The notes under the pieces: model-generated
Told to the model about the DNA's origin: nothing
The model's database searches: none
The model's input: the letters and a program-made list of their open reading frames with translations, nothing else
Position numbers and translations under genes: made by a program
NCBI GenBank assembly: GCA_024234995.1
Contig: JACKNF010000004.1
Location: 186,001-250,000 of the forward strand
Origin: Gammaproteobacteria bacterium
Lineage (GTDB): Bacteria; Pseudomonadota; Gammaproteobacteria; Competibacterales; Competibacteraceae
DNA length: 64,000 nucleotides
Direction: 5' to 3'
Part shown: positions 9,601 to 17,783 of the stretch, one piece after another
How positions within the stretch are numbered: position 1 is the first letter of the stretch
How the letters are laid out: every line of letters starts with the position of its first letter

Positions 9601-10849
9601 GGATTCTGGTAATGAACTGATCTTCCTCTCCGATCGCCACCCGGCCCAATTGCAACACCGGAGCGGCGCTCAGGCGCGTCGTTTCCAGTGTCCCGCTCAA
9701 GCGATCCTGGACTGTATAGCCATCTCCTGCGAAGTCCAGCCAAAGAGTCCGATTCAGCGCCAGACGTTCTGGCATTGGTTCGGCGGCGCCCCGGTTACGC
9801 ACGGCCAAGCGCAGAGTTTCACCAGGCTGCAACAGATATGCCGGCCATGACCGCCATTCTTCAGGCAAATTAGTCTGCGCCGGATCCAGTGCCGGCACAC
9901 CTTCCACGGCGGCAACTCGCAGAGCATTTTGCGCCTGAAAGCTCCAGATTTCCTGGACCGGCCAAGGCACCTCGGCGCTAGGCAGCGTCAGGGCTTCCAA
10001 AGGTCTCCGATAGCGGGCGGCCAAATCGATCGTCCAGGTTCCCGGACGCAGTTGCACACGCAACCGGCCATCGGCTTCCAGACGAGCGGGTAAAGGACTG
10101 TGCAGCGCCAAAGGCAAAAAATCCGGCAATAGCACCGGACCCAGCAACTCTTCACGAATCTGCCCCGATACTTTCAGCTCCAGGCGCGTATCGACCCGGA
10201 ATGGAATGCCATCGCTTAATAAGCGAAATACTTGCAGGTCAAGCGTATCCTGCTGTGCTGATTCTGCAGGCCGTTGACGCAGCCACAACACACCATCCTC
10301 TTCCAATCGAAACACCGGCGCGGGCTGTCCATCAATCCAAAGATCGAGCAACGCGTTATCCGGTGGAACGCGCATCGACTCCGGCAGGGAGCTCCAGAAA
10401 AACCGTCCGGTTATCAGGTGATTGCCAGCAGGCGCCTTGAGGGCGGGCCGCCCGCTTCGTTCCATAACAGGCACAGGCAGATCATCCAAGCGCACCGACT
10501 GCGGCCAATAACGCCGATCCCCAGGTAACGTCACCCAATCTTCAGCGTCTTGATACACCCGCTGGCTAAATTCACCGCCATGGACATTAAGCCGCAGTTC
10601 CATCACCGTCGACCAAACACAACGATGCCGTTTAACCTGATCGTAATAAACCGGACAACGCAATTCTTCTGGCACACTGCGCAATACCCACTCCAGCCAG
10701 GGATGCAGTGGAACCGGGATTTGCGTTAGCACAGCAGGCGGAATGGAAGCTGCCTGAGCTGGCAGTGCATACAATACAGGCATCAACAGCAACACCACTG
10801 CCAGCAAGGGTAAAGTAATGGCTCGGAGGGAGGGCCGGTCTATACGCAT
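6689..10849 (-). CDS. Very large predicted envelope protein of unknown function
   Basis: This 1386-residue protein begins with a signal or anchor sequence (hydrophobic residues about 12-34, ending ALPAQAA). Long stretches rich in LPLPLP-type beta strands follow, as expected for a periplasmic region. Hydrophobic helices cluster at about 490-580 (LFIVLVVALAFTKLWN, LIALIGMALVY, LALLGLLIIGGL), again near 690-765, and at the C-terminus (about 1220-1375). A segment at about 600-650 is Gln-rich and likely coiled coil. The layout suggests an inner-membrane protein with large periplasmic domains. I recognise no catalytic motif. It stands alone between murI and an orphan region. The envelope location is inferred; the function is unknown. 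Confidence 0.7.
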   Translation of the reverse strand: MRIDRPSLRAITLPLLAVVLLLMPVLYALPAQAASIPPAVLTQIPVPLHPWLEWVLRSVPEELRCPVYYDQVKRHRCVWSTVMELRLNVHGGEFSQRVYQDAEDWVTLPGDRRYWPQSVRLDDLPVPVMERSGRPALKAPAGNHLITGRFFWSSLPESMRVPPDNALLDLWIDGQPAPVFRLEEDGVLWLRQRPAESAQQDTLDLQVFRLLSDGIPFRVDTRLELKVSGQIREELLGPVLLPDFLPLALHSPLPARLEADGRLRVQLRPGTWTIDLAARYRRPLEALTLPSAEVPWPVQEIWSFQAQNALRVAAVEGVPALDPAQTNLPEEWRSWPAYLLQPGETLRLAVRNRGAAEPMPERLALNRTLWLDFAGDGYTVQDRLSGTLETTRLSAAPVLQLGRVAIGEEDQFITRIPGIEGAGVEVRQLNNLELTADSRLEPEMIEDLPAVGWRIAPQRIDTILNLPPGWRLLAAEGPDRTGNAWLYSWNLLDLFIVLVVALAFTKLWNIGWGLIALIGMALVYHEPNAPLYVWLNILGAIALLRVLPSGWFRNLVEFYRRLALLGLLIIGGLFAVQQVRSVLYPQLEAFAFGLSLSSIGANAPPPAPEAIAALNEVQSTYNRVQTLIKDQQQSQEKLSQRLQQQYAANIKVQTGPGVPVWRWQRAALHWSGPVAMDERLRLWLLPPWGTRTLMLGGLLLLLAMAARVFITRRRSSPPDAASHSSAPPAASHAVNPSCGTDAQPPHSDSMPHEGRGVVAVLLMLLAGGGGLVAPAPAQAQFPSPALLQELRDHLTQPPDCQRCGDLAAMTVTVRNSDLRLQLSLQAQTETTVPLPLPREGLIIRSIALDGQPAILFRDPAQLLWLRLTAGLHELTVIATVPAEVTTLQLPLPMAPGRIELNVNDWRVEGYVEGRADQQLQLTRQRLDAATPLQSGVMPPFVQVERDIVLDVDWQVNTRVRRLSQADSAAVVEIPLLPGERITTPDIQVREGRVLVNLPPERAETGWSATLSRADALSLQAADNEIFVEIWRLQASPLWHVQSAGIPLVQRVDAKGQWVPEWRPWPGEQVILNVTRPEGAPGATVTIDRSHLQISPGQRLSEALLALNIRASRGAEHPLTLPPGAALTEVRINEVPQPLQQQGQQVVLPLTPGAQRVVLTWRSEQAMQARYATPMVDLGSSSVNNSLSLKLPHDRWLLWAVGPVLGPAVLFWGVLLVILFGSIALARWGGTPLRTHQWFLLGAGLSQSHVLAILLVASWLLLLARRKVLAAQEIGALRFDLWQVALALLTLAALAALLGSVEQGLLGSPDMQVAGNGSSAWQLNWYQDRIAGPLPTAWVITVPLLVYRGLMLVWALWLALALLKWLGWGWNCFSAGGLWRSLRQQKA

Positions 10850-10888
10850 AAGAGTCTTTCATCCGTCTGGTTTTGGAGTACTGCCCGT

Positions 10889-11089
10889 TTACGCAAAGTA
10901 GCCGGTCTCAAGTGCAGATTCAACGGCATCTTTCAGGCAGCGATATTCCCATCGATTTGTTCCAACTGCCTGCTTTACCGTAGAACAAGCACGCAGTTTG
11001 ACTGGAATACATTTGCTGGCTATATCACGTTTGATTGGAATTGATTCGATCCGATAGCGCAAATACCGCTTGAGAATTCGCAATGCCAC
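10889..11089 (-). CDS. Possible small protein or gene remnant, unknown
   Basis: A 66-codon reading from a GTG has coding-like composition (VALRILKRYLRYRIES at its start, then a C-terminal WEYRCLKDAVESALETGYFA). The frame is open for a further 11 codons upstream without an ATG. No ribosome site or family was recognised. It occupies most of the gap between the large envelope gene and the NifX-like gene, and could be a decayed fragment. The start of the gap (10850-10888) and its end (11100-11174) hold nothing recognised beyond a TATAAAT stretch near 11097. Confidence 0.25.
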   Translation of the reverse strand: MALRILKRYLRYRIESIPIKRDIASKCIPVKLRACSTVKQAVGTNRWEYRCLKDAVESALETGYFA

Positions 11090-11174
11090 CGGTTTGTATA
11101 AATGATAGTAGTCAATCCAATGCAGTCAGCGAATCAGGATCGTCATTCAAATCCCTCTGTGAGGAAATTTTAAT

Positions 11175-11564
11175 ATGAAAATTGCCGTTGCCAGCCAGAA
11201 CCGTCACACCATCACGGAGCATGCAGGCCGTTGCCGCAAATTCTGGATTTACCAGATTGTGCAGAACAAAATTCTCCACAAAGATCTGCTTGAGTTACCT
11301 AAAGATCAGAGTTTTCATGAAAGTCCGCCACACGCGCCACACCCTCTGGACGATGCGCAAATTCTGATTGCCGGCAGCATGGGTCAAGGTTTGCGGCAAC
11401 GTCTGGCCATGAAAGGCATCACTGGATTGGTAACCCCGGAAACCGATCCCGATCAAGCCGTTTCTGCCTATCTGGCAGGCACTTTGCCGATTGGAATCCC
11501 AGAACCGCACGCGCATGGTGGCGGGGAACACCACCATCGCCACGAAGACCACAGCCATCACTAA
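11175..11564 (+). CDS. NifX/NifB-type dinitrogenase cofactor-binding domain protein with His-rich tail
   Basis: The 129-residue product has the dinitrogenase iron-molybdenum cofactor fold: MKIAVASQNRHTITEHAGRCRKFWIY at the start, then ILIAGSMGQGLRQRLAMKGI in the second half. Proteins of this family bind FeMo-cofactor or related iron-sulfur precursors. The last 23 residues contain eleven histidines (HAHGGGEHHHRHEDHSHH), suggesting metal binding. GAGGAAATTTT precedes the ATG. The next gene, a metallo-hydrolase, begins 27 bases downstream, so the two probably form an operon. The gene is 23 kb from the main nif cluster and may not serve nitrogenase; stand-alone members also occur in non-diazotrophs. 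Confidence 0.75.
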   Translation: MKIAVASQNRHTITEHAGRCRKFWIYQIVQNKILHKDLLELPKDQSFHESPPHAPHPLDDAQILIAGSMGQGLRQRLAMKGITGLVTPETDPDQAVSAYLAGTLPIGIPEPHAHGGGEHHHRHEDHSHH

Positions 11565-11591
11565 GAACAGTCTCTTTTAAAGCAGGAGGTT

Positions 11592-12533
11592 ATGATTATG
11601 GCTACTGCTCAATCGCCCCTCGACATCGGGGTTTTGAATCGTCTGCGGATTCTCTGCATCTCCGAAACAGGCTGGTTCGACACCAAAGAAGTATTTAACG
11701 ATATCCGCGCTGCGGGCGGCGCTGACATCGATCAGTACACAATTCCCTGGCCGCCGTTTGGCGATCTACATGCAGATAACGCGGCTGGCTTCGCGGCACT
11801 GCTGGAAGCAGAAACCGCGGATGGCGAACAGCATCGTCTGCTATTCGACACCGGCTGGAATCCCGCTTGGATGGATCGCCGCTTCACCGAGGAAGGCATC
11901 GACCGGCTCTTGCAAGACGGCCAAATCGAGGCCCTCGTGATCAGTCATGAGCATTTCGATCACTTTTGGGGAATTGGTTCGACCCTCCGGCATTGCCCCG
12001 ATATTACCCTCTACATCCCGCAAGGCTTTCATCCGCATGGACTGGCTTTCATCAAGGAGCAAGGCCACACAGGCCAGCTGATCACAGTGCCTCCTGATCA
12101 ACCGCTCCTGTTGCTCCCTGGCCTGGCGGTGGTCAATTTTCCAATGCACACCCTGCTGAGAGTCGATGGCGAAAACGTCCTCTACGCCCAGATCCGGGAC
12201 CGGGGCATGGCGATGATGACAGGCTGTGGACATGGCGGCGTGCTGAATTTGCTGGATTACGCCCGCCGCACCTTCCAGGGCGGCGATCGTATTCATGCCC
12301 TCTACGGCGGGCTGCATATCGCACCTCTGGAGGACTGGGACGAATCGCGCGATCGAATGGTGGCATCTCTCGGTCAGTACGGCATCGCTAAGCTGGCTTG
12401 CAACCACTGTACCGGACGCCGGGCCGTGGAGAAAATGCTTGAAATAGGCTTGCCGGTCCTGCGCGGCACAGCCCAGAACGGTTCGCAAAATGAATTGTTT
12501 GTGGGTAACGGGGATGTGGTGGAATTGGCTTGA
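11592..12533 (+). CDS. Metallo-beta-lactamase fold hydrolase
   Basis: The product is 313 residues. The metal-binding motif is SHEHFDH (about residues 118-124), and further ligands are likely in TGCGHGG and in LYGGLHIAP near residue 240. It ends with a CNHCTG segment. The pattern resembles the MBL subgroup often annotated as dihydropterin-type synthase (from the methanopterin pathway), but the substrate is not certain. AGGAGG lies just before the ATG at 11592; the ATG at 11598 is also possible. It lies directly behind the NifX-like gene, a pairing that suggests a shared redox or metal-cofactor role. Confidence 0.75.
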   Translation: MIMATAQSPLDIGVLNRLRILCISETGWFDTKEVFNDIRAAGGADIDQYTIPWPPFGDLHADNAAGFAALLEAETADGEQHRLLFDTGWNPAWMDRRFTEEGIDRLLQDGQIEALVISHEHFDHFWGIGSTLRHCPDITLYIPQGFHPHGLAFIKEQGHTGQLITVPPDQPLLLLPGLAVVNFPMHTLLRVDGENVLYAQIRDRGMAMMTGCGHGGVLNLLDYARRTFQGGDRIHALYGGLHIAPLEDWDESRDRMVASLGQYGIAKLACNHCTGRRAVEKMLEIGLPVLRGTAQNGSQNELFVGNGDVVELA

Positions 12534-12611
12534 TAAGCGGGCTTTAGTGCAACATCTCAGATTACATCAAACGCTTTCGCCACGCCTGAGCATGACAATA
12601 AGGTACCCTTG

Positions 12612-12651
12612 AACCGCCCCGGCTTTCACGATGACATGGGCCGGGGCGGTT
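12612..12651. terminator. Strong hairpin between convergent genes
   Basis: AACCGCCCCGGC (12612-12623) and GCCGGGGCGGTT (12640-12651) form a perfect 12-bp stem with a 16-base loop, between the MBL gene (ends 12533) and the convergent adaptor gene (ends 12744). It could end transcription from both sides, though T-runs are lacking. Confidence 0.55.
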
Positions 12652-12743
12652 GCGCCGGTCACAATCATCATCCCCGCTTGTGCCTCCTTGCGATCAACAC
12701 TTCTTGCGATTCCAGGCACATCCAGATGATTTTGCAAAGCTGA

Positions 12744-13949
12744 TTACTGGACAGCGCGAATTCGCACAGCGGCACCGTTTTGCAAAGCGCCATCGGGGTG
12801 AGTTACGACCTGCTCGCCCTCCGCCAAGCCAGAACGAACTTCCACATTCAACGCACCGCGCTGCCCGGTCTCAACCGCGCGGCGGTGAGCCTGGCCATTC
12901 TCGATCACGAACACCGCCCAGCCTTCACCCTGACGAAACAAGGCATTAGCAGGAATCTGTAATACTTGCGCCTCGTGCCACACAATAAAGCGCGCTTCGA
13001 CTCGATAACCATCACCGAGACGCAACCATGTCCCGGCTGGTGAGCGCAGGCTGGTAATCACCCAGACCCGCTGTTCTTCCACGCCTAACGCCGAGAGTTT
13101 GGTGAAACCCACCGGCTCCACTCGCCGGGTGACCCCAGTCAACGGTTGCTCGCCGCCCCAGCGTTCGAATACGACGGGCGTATCAGGGCGGATGCGTACT
13201 GCATCGGCAGACAGCACGTCCACCACGATCTCCAAGGAGTGAGGATCACCAACTTCCAATAAAGCTGCACCCGCCTCCACAACCCCTTCACTTTGGCGAT
13301 GGCGATTGAGGATCTGGCCATTCACCGGCGCACGGACGATCACAGTTTCCTGTGCTGCATCGCCCGTTGGAACAGCCGAATGCCGCAGCGCGGTTTTAGC
13401 TGCCTCGACTTCATGCCGTGCCACTTCCACAGCAAACTGGGTGGATCGCAGTTGAGCCTGGGTCTGGCGCGCCTGGGATTCAGCACGATCACGTTCAGCT
13501 TCGGTCACTATACACTCTCGCTTGCACAGTGTAGCGATGCGTTCGAATTCCAATTGCGCATACTCGGCTGCCGCACGCGCGGCAGCTGCAGTTTCCTGGG
13601 CAGCTTGGAGAGAGGCCTCGCTAGCAGCTACGCGCACCGCAGCCTGAGCACGGCGGCGCGGATCGAGCACTTCCGAGGGCACGGGGTCAATCCATGCCAA
13701 TGGCTGGCCTTGCTGGACCGTATCGCCTACCTCTGACTCAATTCGACGCAGGTAGCCCGTCACAGGCGCTGAGAGAACGTAGCGATCGATGATGCGGGTT
13801 TTACCTTCCGCTTCGACCGTCACGTGCAATGGCTGGCGCGCAACAAATGCCGCTTCCACCTGCAATGGTTGCGGCCAGAAACCATAGACCAGCGCGGTTG
13901 CGATCACCAATGCCAATAAAATCAGTCCGGAACGTCCGCGTTTGGCCAT
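12744..13949 (-). CDS. HlyD/RND-type periplasmic adaptor subunit of an ABC exporter
   Basis: The 401-residue product has an N-terminal membrane anchor (LILLALVIATALVYGFW, residues 10-26). A lipoyl-like half follows (VSAPVTGYLRRIESEVGDTVQQGQ), then a long Ala-rich alpha-helical hairpin at about 95-200 that is coiled coil, the second lipoyl half (VIVRAPVNGQIL) and beta-barrel domains. Adaptors of this type link an inner-membrane pump to an outer-membrane channel. It lies 3 bases downstream of the FtsX-type permease gene and is the third gene of the unit (17045 to 12744). No TolC-like gene is adjacent. Confidence 0.85.
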   Translation of the reverse strand: MAKRGRSGLILLALVIATALVYGFWPQPLQVEAAFVARQPLHVTVEAEGKTRIIDRYVLSAPVTGYLRRIESEVGDTVQQGQPLAWIDPVPSEVLDPRRRAQAAVRVAASEASLQAAQETAAAARAAAEYAQLEFERIATLCKRECIVTEAERDRAESQARQTQAQLRSTQFAVEVARHEVEAAKTALRHSAVPTGDAAQETVIVRAPVNGQILNRHRQSEGVVEAGAALLEVGDPHSLEIVVDVLSADAVRIRPDTPVVFERWGGEQPLTGVTRRVEPVGFTKLSALGVEEQRVWVITSLRSPAGTWLRLGDGYRVEARFIVWHEAQVLQIPANALFRQGEGWAVFVIENGQAHRRAVETGQRGALNVEVRSGLAEGEQVVTHPDGALQNGAAVRIRAVQ

Positions 13950-13952
13950 GGT

Positions 13953-16316
13953 TCAGTCTCGGGTCTTGAGCACGGCGATCAGATCCAGTCTATCTAATTT
14001 GCGCCGGATCAACAGCCCGGATACAAGCGCTGAAACCAGCACCACCGTGGCCGCAAAAGCATAGGTAGAAGGATGAATAATCAACGGAATACGGTAGAGT
14101 TCCGAACGGGCTCCCTGCACGAACAGGGCGCAGATACCCTGACCGATGAGAAAGCCGAACGGGATAGCGAGCAACACCAGCAAGCCGAGTTCGCCCAGCA
14201 GGATGTAGGCAATCTCCGCACGAGTGAACCCCAGCACCCGCAGGCTGGCCAATTCCCGGCCTTGTTCGGTCAAAGCGATACGCGCGCTATTGTAGATCAC
14301 GCCGAAGGCGATGATGATCGCAAAAATCGTGGCGATAAAGGTGAAAAACAGCATAGTCTGTTCCATGGTCCGGTGAAAGTTACGGATCTCCTGTTCACGG
14401 ATCGCGGTACCAGCGATTCGCGGAATTTCTTCCAAGCGACGGTAAAGCACAGGCCGGACGCGGTCATCAACCGCCAGATAGGCACCGGAAATAGCCGGTC
14501 CCTCGCGCAATAACCGATTGAGACCGGCAAGCTCCATGTAACCGGCGACACCGAGATACTCCTTGACCAGACCGGCAACCGCCACCTCTCGCACTGGCCG
14601 GTTGCCTTCCAAGACTTCGATGAGCAGCCGGTCACCGGCACGCACGCCCAGCATCTGGCCCAGATAATCGGTTAGCAGCACACCTTCCGCCGGCAGCGCA
14701 AGCGGGCGCAGGCCGGCATCCAGCAAGCGCTGCAAATCACCGCCGGCGGGAACCCCCTTGAGTATCGTGCGATGAGAGCGCTGCTGAAACCGCAACCGGA
14801 CCGGTACTGTGCGGAAAACTTCGACTCGCTCCACGCCAGGCAACCCCATCAGAGAAGAGATGGCTTGCCAGGCAGTCGCTTCTACAAAGGTGACTGCGAG
14901 ATCCTCTCGTTGGGAAAGTTTGTAGTGAACGTCCAGCATATGTTCGATGGTCGCTTCCTGGAACCGGCCCACCATCGTGATACCACAGGCCAAGGCAATG
15001 CCCAGCATCGTGAGCAGAGATTTGAGCGGACGGCGCTCAATATGACGCAGGATCATCCGGCTGGGCGGCGATAAAAATCGTTGCAAGCCAAGCCGTTCGA
15101 TCACAGTAGCGCGATAGCGAGCCGGTGGCTCGGGGCGCATCGCTTCGGCAGGACGCAGGGCAAAGGCGGCACGCAGCGCAACGGCAGTACCAATCACAGC
15201 CGCACCGGCATTAAACAATGTTGCACCGAGAACGAGTGACCATGTCAACCGGTAATCCAGGAATGGAAAACGGAAAAACGTCATGTACAACTCAGCCAAG
15301 CTCTGGCCAAGCCAGGCGCCGGTGAAGATTCCAGCCACCACGCCAGCGAGGACAATCGCCAGCACCAGCTTCAGATAATGCAGAGCGACCGCGATGTTGC
15401 CGTAACCGAATGCCTTGAGTGTGCCGATCTGCTCACGTTGCATGCCCACAAGCCGATTCACGACCACATTCAATAAGAACACCGCCACACCCAGGAACAG
15501 CGCCGGAAACAGCGTCGCTGACAAGGTGATCTGATTGAATTCCTCGGACAGGAACCGGTGCGATGCCTGATCCTCACGATCATAAGCGCCTAATCCGCCA
15601 TAGGGTGTCAAAAGCCGGTCAAGCGCATCGATGACCTCTGGGACAGCGTGATCACTGGCCAATCCTAGCACCACATCATTGAACGCGCCTTCCATGCCAT
15701 AGGCGACACCTAACGCCCGGCGCCCCATCCACAGCACGCCATAACGCTGGTAGTCAGGAAACAGCGAGCCGGGACGCATCTGGTTGATGTATTCCGGTGA
15801 CAAGGCCGTGCCGACGATCGTCAGAGTCTGGCGGCGGCCATTGATGACGACCCGTAGCCGGGCACCGGGCGTCAGGTGGTGAGCGCTGGCAAACGCCTCG
15901 CTGACAATCACTTCGTCATTACGGTCCGCTGCCACCAGACGTCCTTGCCGCAGGTAGAGGCGATTCAACCGGGATTCGCGGTTATCGGGAATGGAAATCA
16001 ACCGGCCGGTGATTGGCTCCGGGAACCCAGCAACCTCCAGATTGATAGGAGCGACCACCCGGGTTTCGGTCTCGACAACTCCGGGGATGGTTGCAATGCG
16101 CGCTCGCAGCGGCTCTGGTGCGCGCTTCATTGAAACAAACACATCAGCAAAACGATAATCTTGATAATAACGGGCCTGAGTCTGGCGCAATGCCTCTAGG
16201 GTGGCGCCAAACATGATGTGGATAGCGACCCCGCACACGATCACCAAGGCGATGGCGATGGCCTGACTCTTCATTTGCCACAATTCACGCCAGAGTTTGC
16301 GATCCAAGGATTTCAT
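13953..16316 (-). CDS. ABC transporter permease, FtsX/MacB type
   Basis: The 787-residue permease has a membrane segment at residues about 18-38 and a periplasmic MacB-like domain (about 40-260). A block of three helices follows (about 270-395), then a second periplasmic part and three helices near the C-terminus (about 665-780, with SLRVLGFTRAEIAYILLGELGLL). This doubled FtsX arrangement is typical of exporters acting on substrates in the periplasm or outer leaflet. It sits between the ATPase gene (12 bases upstream) and the adaptor gene (3 bases downstream). The substrate is unknown; a lipid, peptide or drug is possible. Confidence 0.85.
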   Translation of the reverse strand: MKSLDRKLWRELWQMKSQAIAIALVIVCGVAIHIMFGATLEALRQTQARYYQDYRFADVFVSMKRAPEPLRARIATIPGVVETETRVVAPINLEVAGFPEPITGRLISIPDNRESRLNRLYLRQGRLVAADRNDEVIVSEAFASAHHLTPGARLRVVINGRRQTLTIVGTALSPEYINQMRPGSLFPDYQRYGVLWMGRRALGVAYGMEGAFNDVVLGLASDHAVPEVIDALDRLLTPYGGLGAYDREDQASHRFLSEEFNQITLSATLFPALFLGVAVFLLNVVVNRLVGMQREQIGTLKAFGYGNIAVALHYLKLVLAIVLAGVVAGIFTGAWLGQSLAELYMTFFRFPFLDYRLTWSLVLGATLFNAGAAVIGTAVALRAAFALRPAEAMRPEPPARYRATVIERLGLQRFLSPPSRMILRHIERRPLKSLLTMLGIALACGITMVGRFQEATIEHMLDVHYKLSQREDLAVTFVEATAWQAISSLMGLPGVERVEVFRTVPVRLRFQQRSHRTILKGVPAGGDLQRLLDAGLRPLALPAEGVLLTDYLGQMLGVRAGDRLLIEVLEGNRPVREVAVAGLVKEYLGVAGYMELAGLNRLLREGPAISGAYLAVDDRVRPVLYRRLEEIPRIAGTAIREQEIRNFHRTMEQTMLFFTFIATIFAIIIAFGVIYNSARIALTEQGRELASLRVLGFTRAEIAYILLGELGLLVLLAIPFGFLIGQGICALFVQGARSELYRIPLIIHPSTYAFAATVVLVSALVSGLLIRRKLDRLDLIAVLKTRD

Positions 16317-16328
16317 AATGGCGCCAGC

Positions 16329-17045
16329 CTACCAAACGATCTCGTGGGGTGCTTGCCGCTGGGCGTTGTGATCAATGCGGGCAATCAAACCGTTGCTGAG
16401 ATGGATGACTCGATCGGCCATCGCGGCAATAGCGGCGTTATGCGTGATGACCACAGTCGTGGTGCCCAGCTCCCGGTTCACCCGATCGATCACCGTTAGC
16501 ACACGGATGCCGGTCTGCACATCAAGCGCACCGGTCGGTTCATCGCACAACAACACTTCGGGGCGCTTGGCCACTGCCCGAGCGATGGCTACTCGCTGTT
16601 GTTCACCGCCTGAGAGCTGCGCAGGGAAGTGATCCATACGGTCCGCCAACCCGACCAGGTCCAGCGCCTCTTCCGGCGCCAGCGGGTTTCGAGCAATTTC
16701 TGTAACCAGGGCGACATTCTCCCGGGCCGTCAAACTGGGAATCAGATTGTAAAACTGAAATACGAAGCCCACATGCTCGCGCCGGTAGCGGGTAAGCTCA
16801 GCATCATCGTACACACTCAGATTGCGCCCCCCGTATTGCATGGTACCGCTACTGGGCGAATCCAATCCGCCCAGAATATTGAGCAGCGTTGACTTGCCGC
16901 TCCCCGAAGGACCCAGCAACACCACAAATTCACCGGCGAACAACTCCAGATCGACACCACGCAGCGCCTGTACCTGAATTTCGCCCATCGGGTAGATCTT
17001 GGTTAGGCCTTGGGCGAGAAAGACCCGGTCGTGGAAAGCGGTCAC
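16329..17045 (-). CDS. ABC transporter ATP-binding protein (MacB/LolD-like)
   Basis: The product is 238 residues, with Walker A GPSGSGKST (about 45-53), Q-loop QFYNLIPSLT, signature LSGGEQQRVAIARAV, Walker B VLLCDEPTGALD and switch ITHN. All ATPase motifs are intact. It powers the permease encoded 12 bases downstream. The motif FQFYNLIPSLTARENV is typical of the MacB/LolD group. It is the first gene of the three-gene exporter unit. Confidence 0.92.
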   Translation of the reverse strand: MTAFHDRVFLAQGLTKIYPMGEIQVQALRGVDLELFAGEFVVLLGPSGSGKSTLLNILGGLDSPSSGTMQYGGRNLSVYDDAELTRYRREHVGFVFQFYNLIPSLTARENVALVTEIARNPLAPEEALDLVGLADRMDHFPAQLSGGEQQRVAIARAVAKRPEVLLCDEPTGALDVQTGIRVLTVIDRVNRELGTTTVVITHNAAIAAMADRVIHLSNGLIARIDHNAQRQAPHEIVW

Positions 17046-17217
17046 AAATGAAAACGATCACTGATAGATGAATAGAATCGAAGGGGACGCCAATACCATG
17101 GATTGAATGGATATTCCAGCATGGCGACAGCGGAGTTGGCATACATTCAGAACATCATGGGTATTGGAGACGGTGGATCAACTCTATATAACGTAAAAGA
17201 GCATACCAGCAACGAAC

Positions 17218-17336
17218 GTGCTGTAGAGGTTGCCGGGGTTGACCTCGCCAAGCAGCGTCTTCATGTTTACGGGGTGAATGAACACGGGCAACGGGTCATC
17301 ATCCAGACCTTCAGCCGGACGCGGCTGGATCACAGC
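17218..17336 (+). pseudogene. IS110-family transposase N-terminal remnant
   Basis: The frame read from 17103 contains NERAVEVAGVDLAKQRLHVYGVNEHGQRV, followed by an FSRTRL stretch. This matches the start of IS110-type DEDD transposases, where the first catalytic Asp lies in GVDLAK. After about 40 residues the similarity stops abruptly and the frame runs on into alkaline phosphatase-like sequence. The rest of the transposase is missing and no element ends were identified. Confidence 0.6.
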
Positions 17337-17500
17337 CACGCTTTCACCATCGCTGGTTCACCCAAACGCGGTAATCCAATTTTGGGCAAGGCCGTAAATC
17401 CAGGGCAAACTGATTTTGCCACGGCAGCCGATGGTATGCCCTACACCACGGTATCCTACGCCAACGGCCTTGGCCATCATGTGCTTGCTGCCAGCGGGCT
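17334..17500 (+). pseudogene. Alkaline phosphatase remnant fused in frame to the IS110 piece
   Basis: Directly after the transposase fragment the same frame reads DHSHAFTIAGSPKRGNPILGKA and then ADGMPYTTVSYANGLGH. These match the conserved DH[SA]H metal-ligand segment and following strands of bacterial alkaline phosphatases. The upstream phosphatase body is absent, and beyond about 17500 the frame no longer resembles the family. The open frame ends at 17663. This looks like a deletion scar joining two decayed genes. Confidence 0.6.
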
Positions 17501-17783
17501 GGCGACACGGTCGATAACGCGCGTGTCCAAGCTGGTTATATATCGAGCCAATCCATCAACGCGGCATCGAATACCGGGTGCGGGCGAGATGGAAACCAAC
17601 GAGTCCATAGCGTGGTTGAAGCACGCCATGGCGGCTCCTGGCTTTGAGCATTACGCTCATTGAACGCACACTCAATTTGTTATGCCTCATCACGTTACAA
17701 AGCCTTGCTTACCCTTCACCTCCATCAAACCAAGCGGTATAACCCCTCATCCCGTTAAATTGTCACTTGGCTTCCACTGGGCC

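Noticed and set aside
10200..10530. Plus-strand frames opposite the large envelope gene
   Set aside because: They are shadows of the minus-strand gene in a GC-rich stretch, without ribosome sites or known families.
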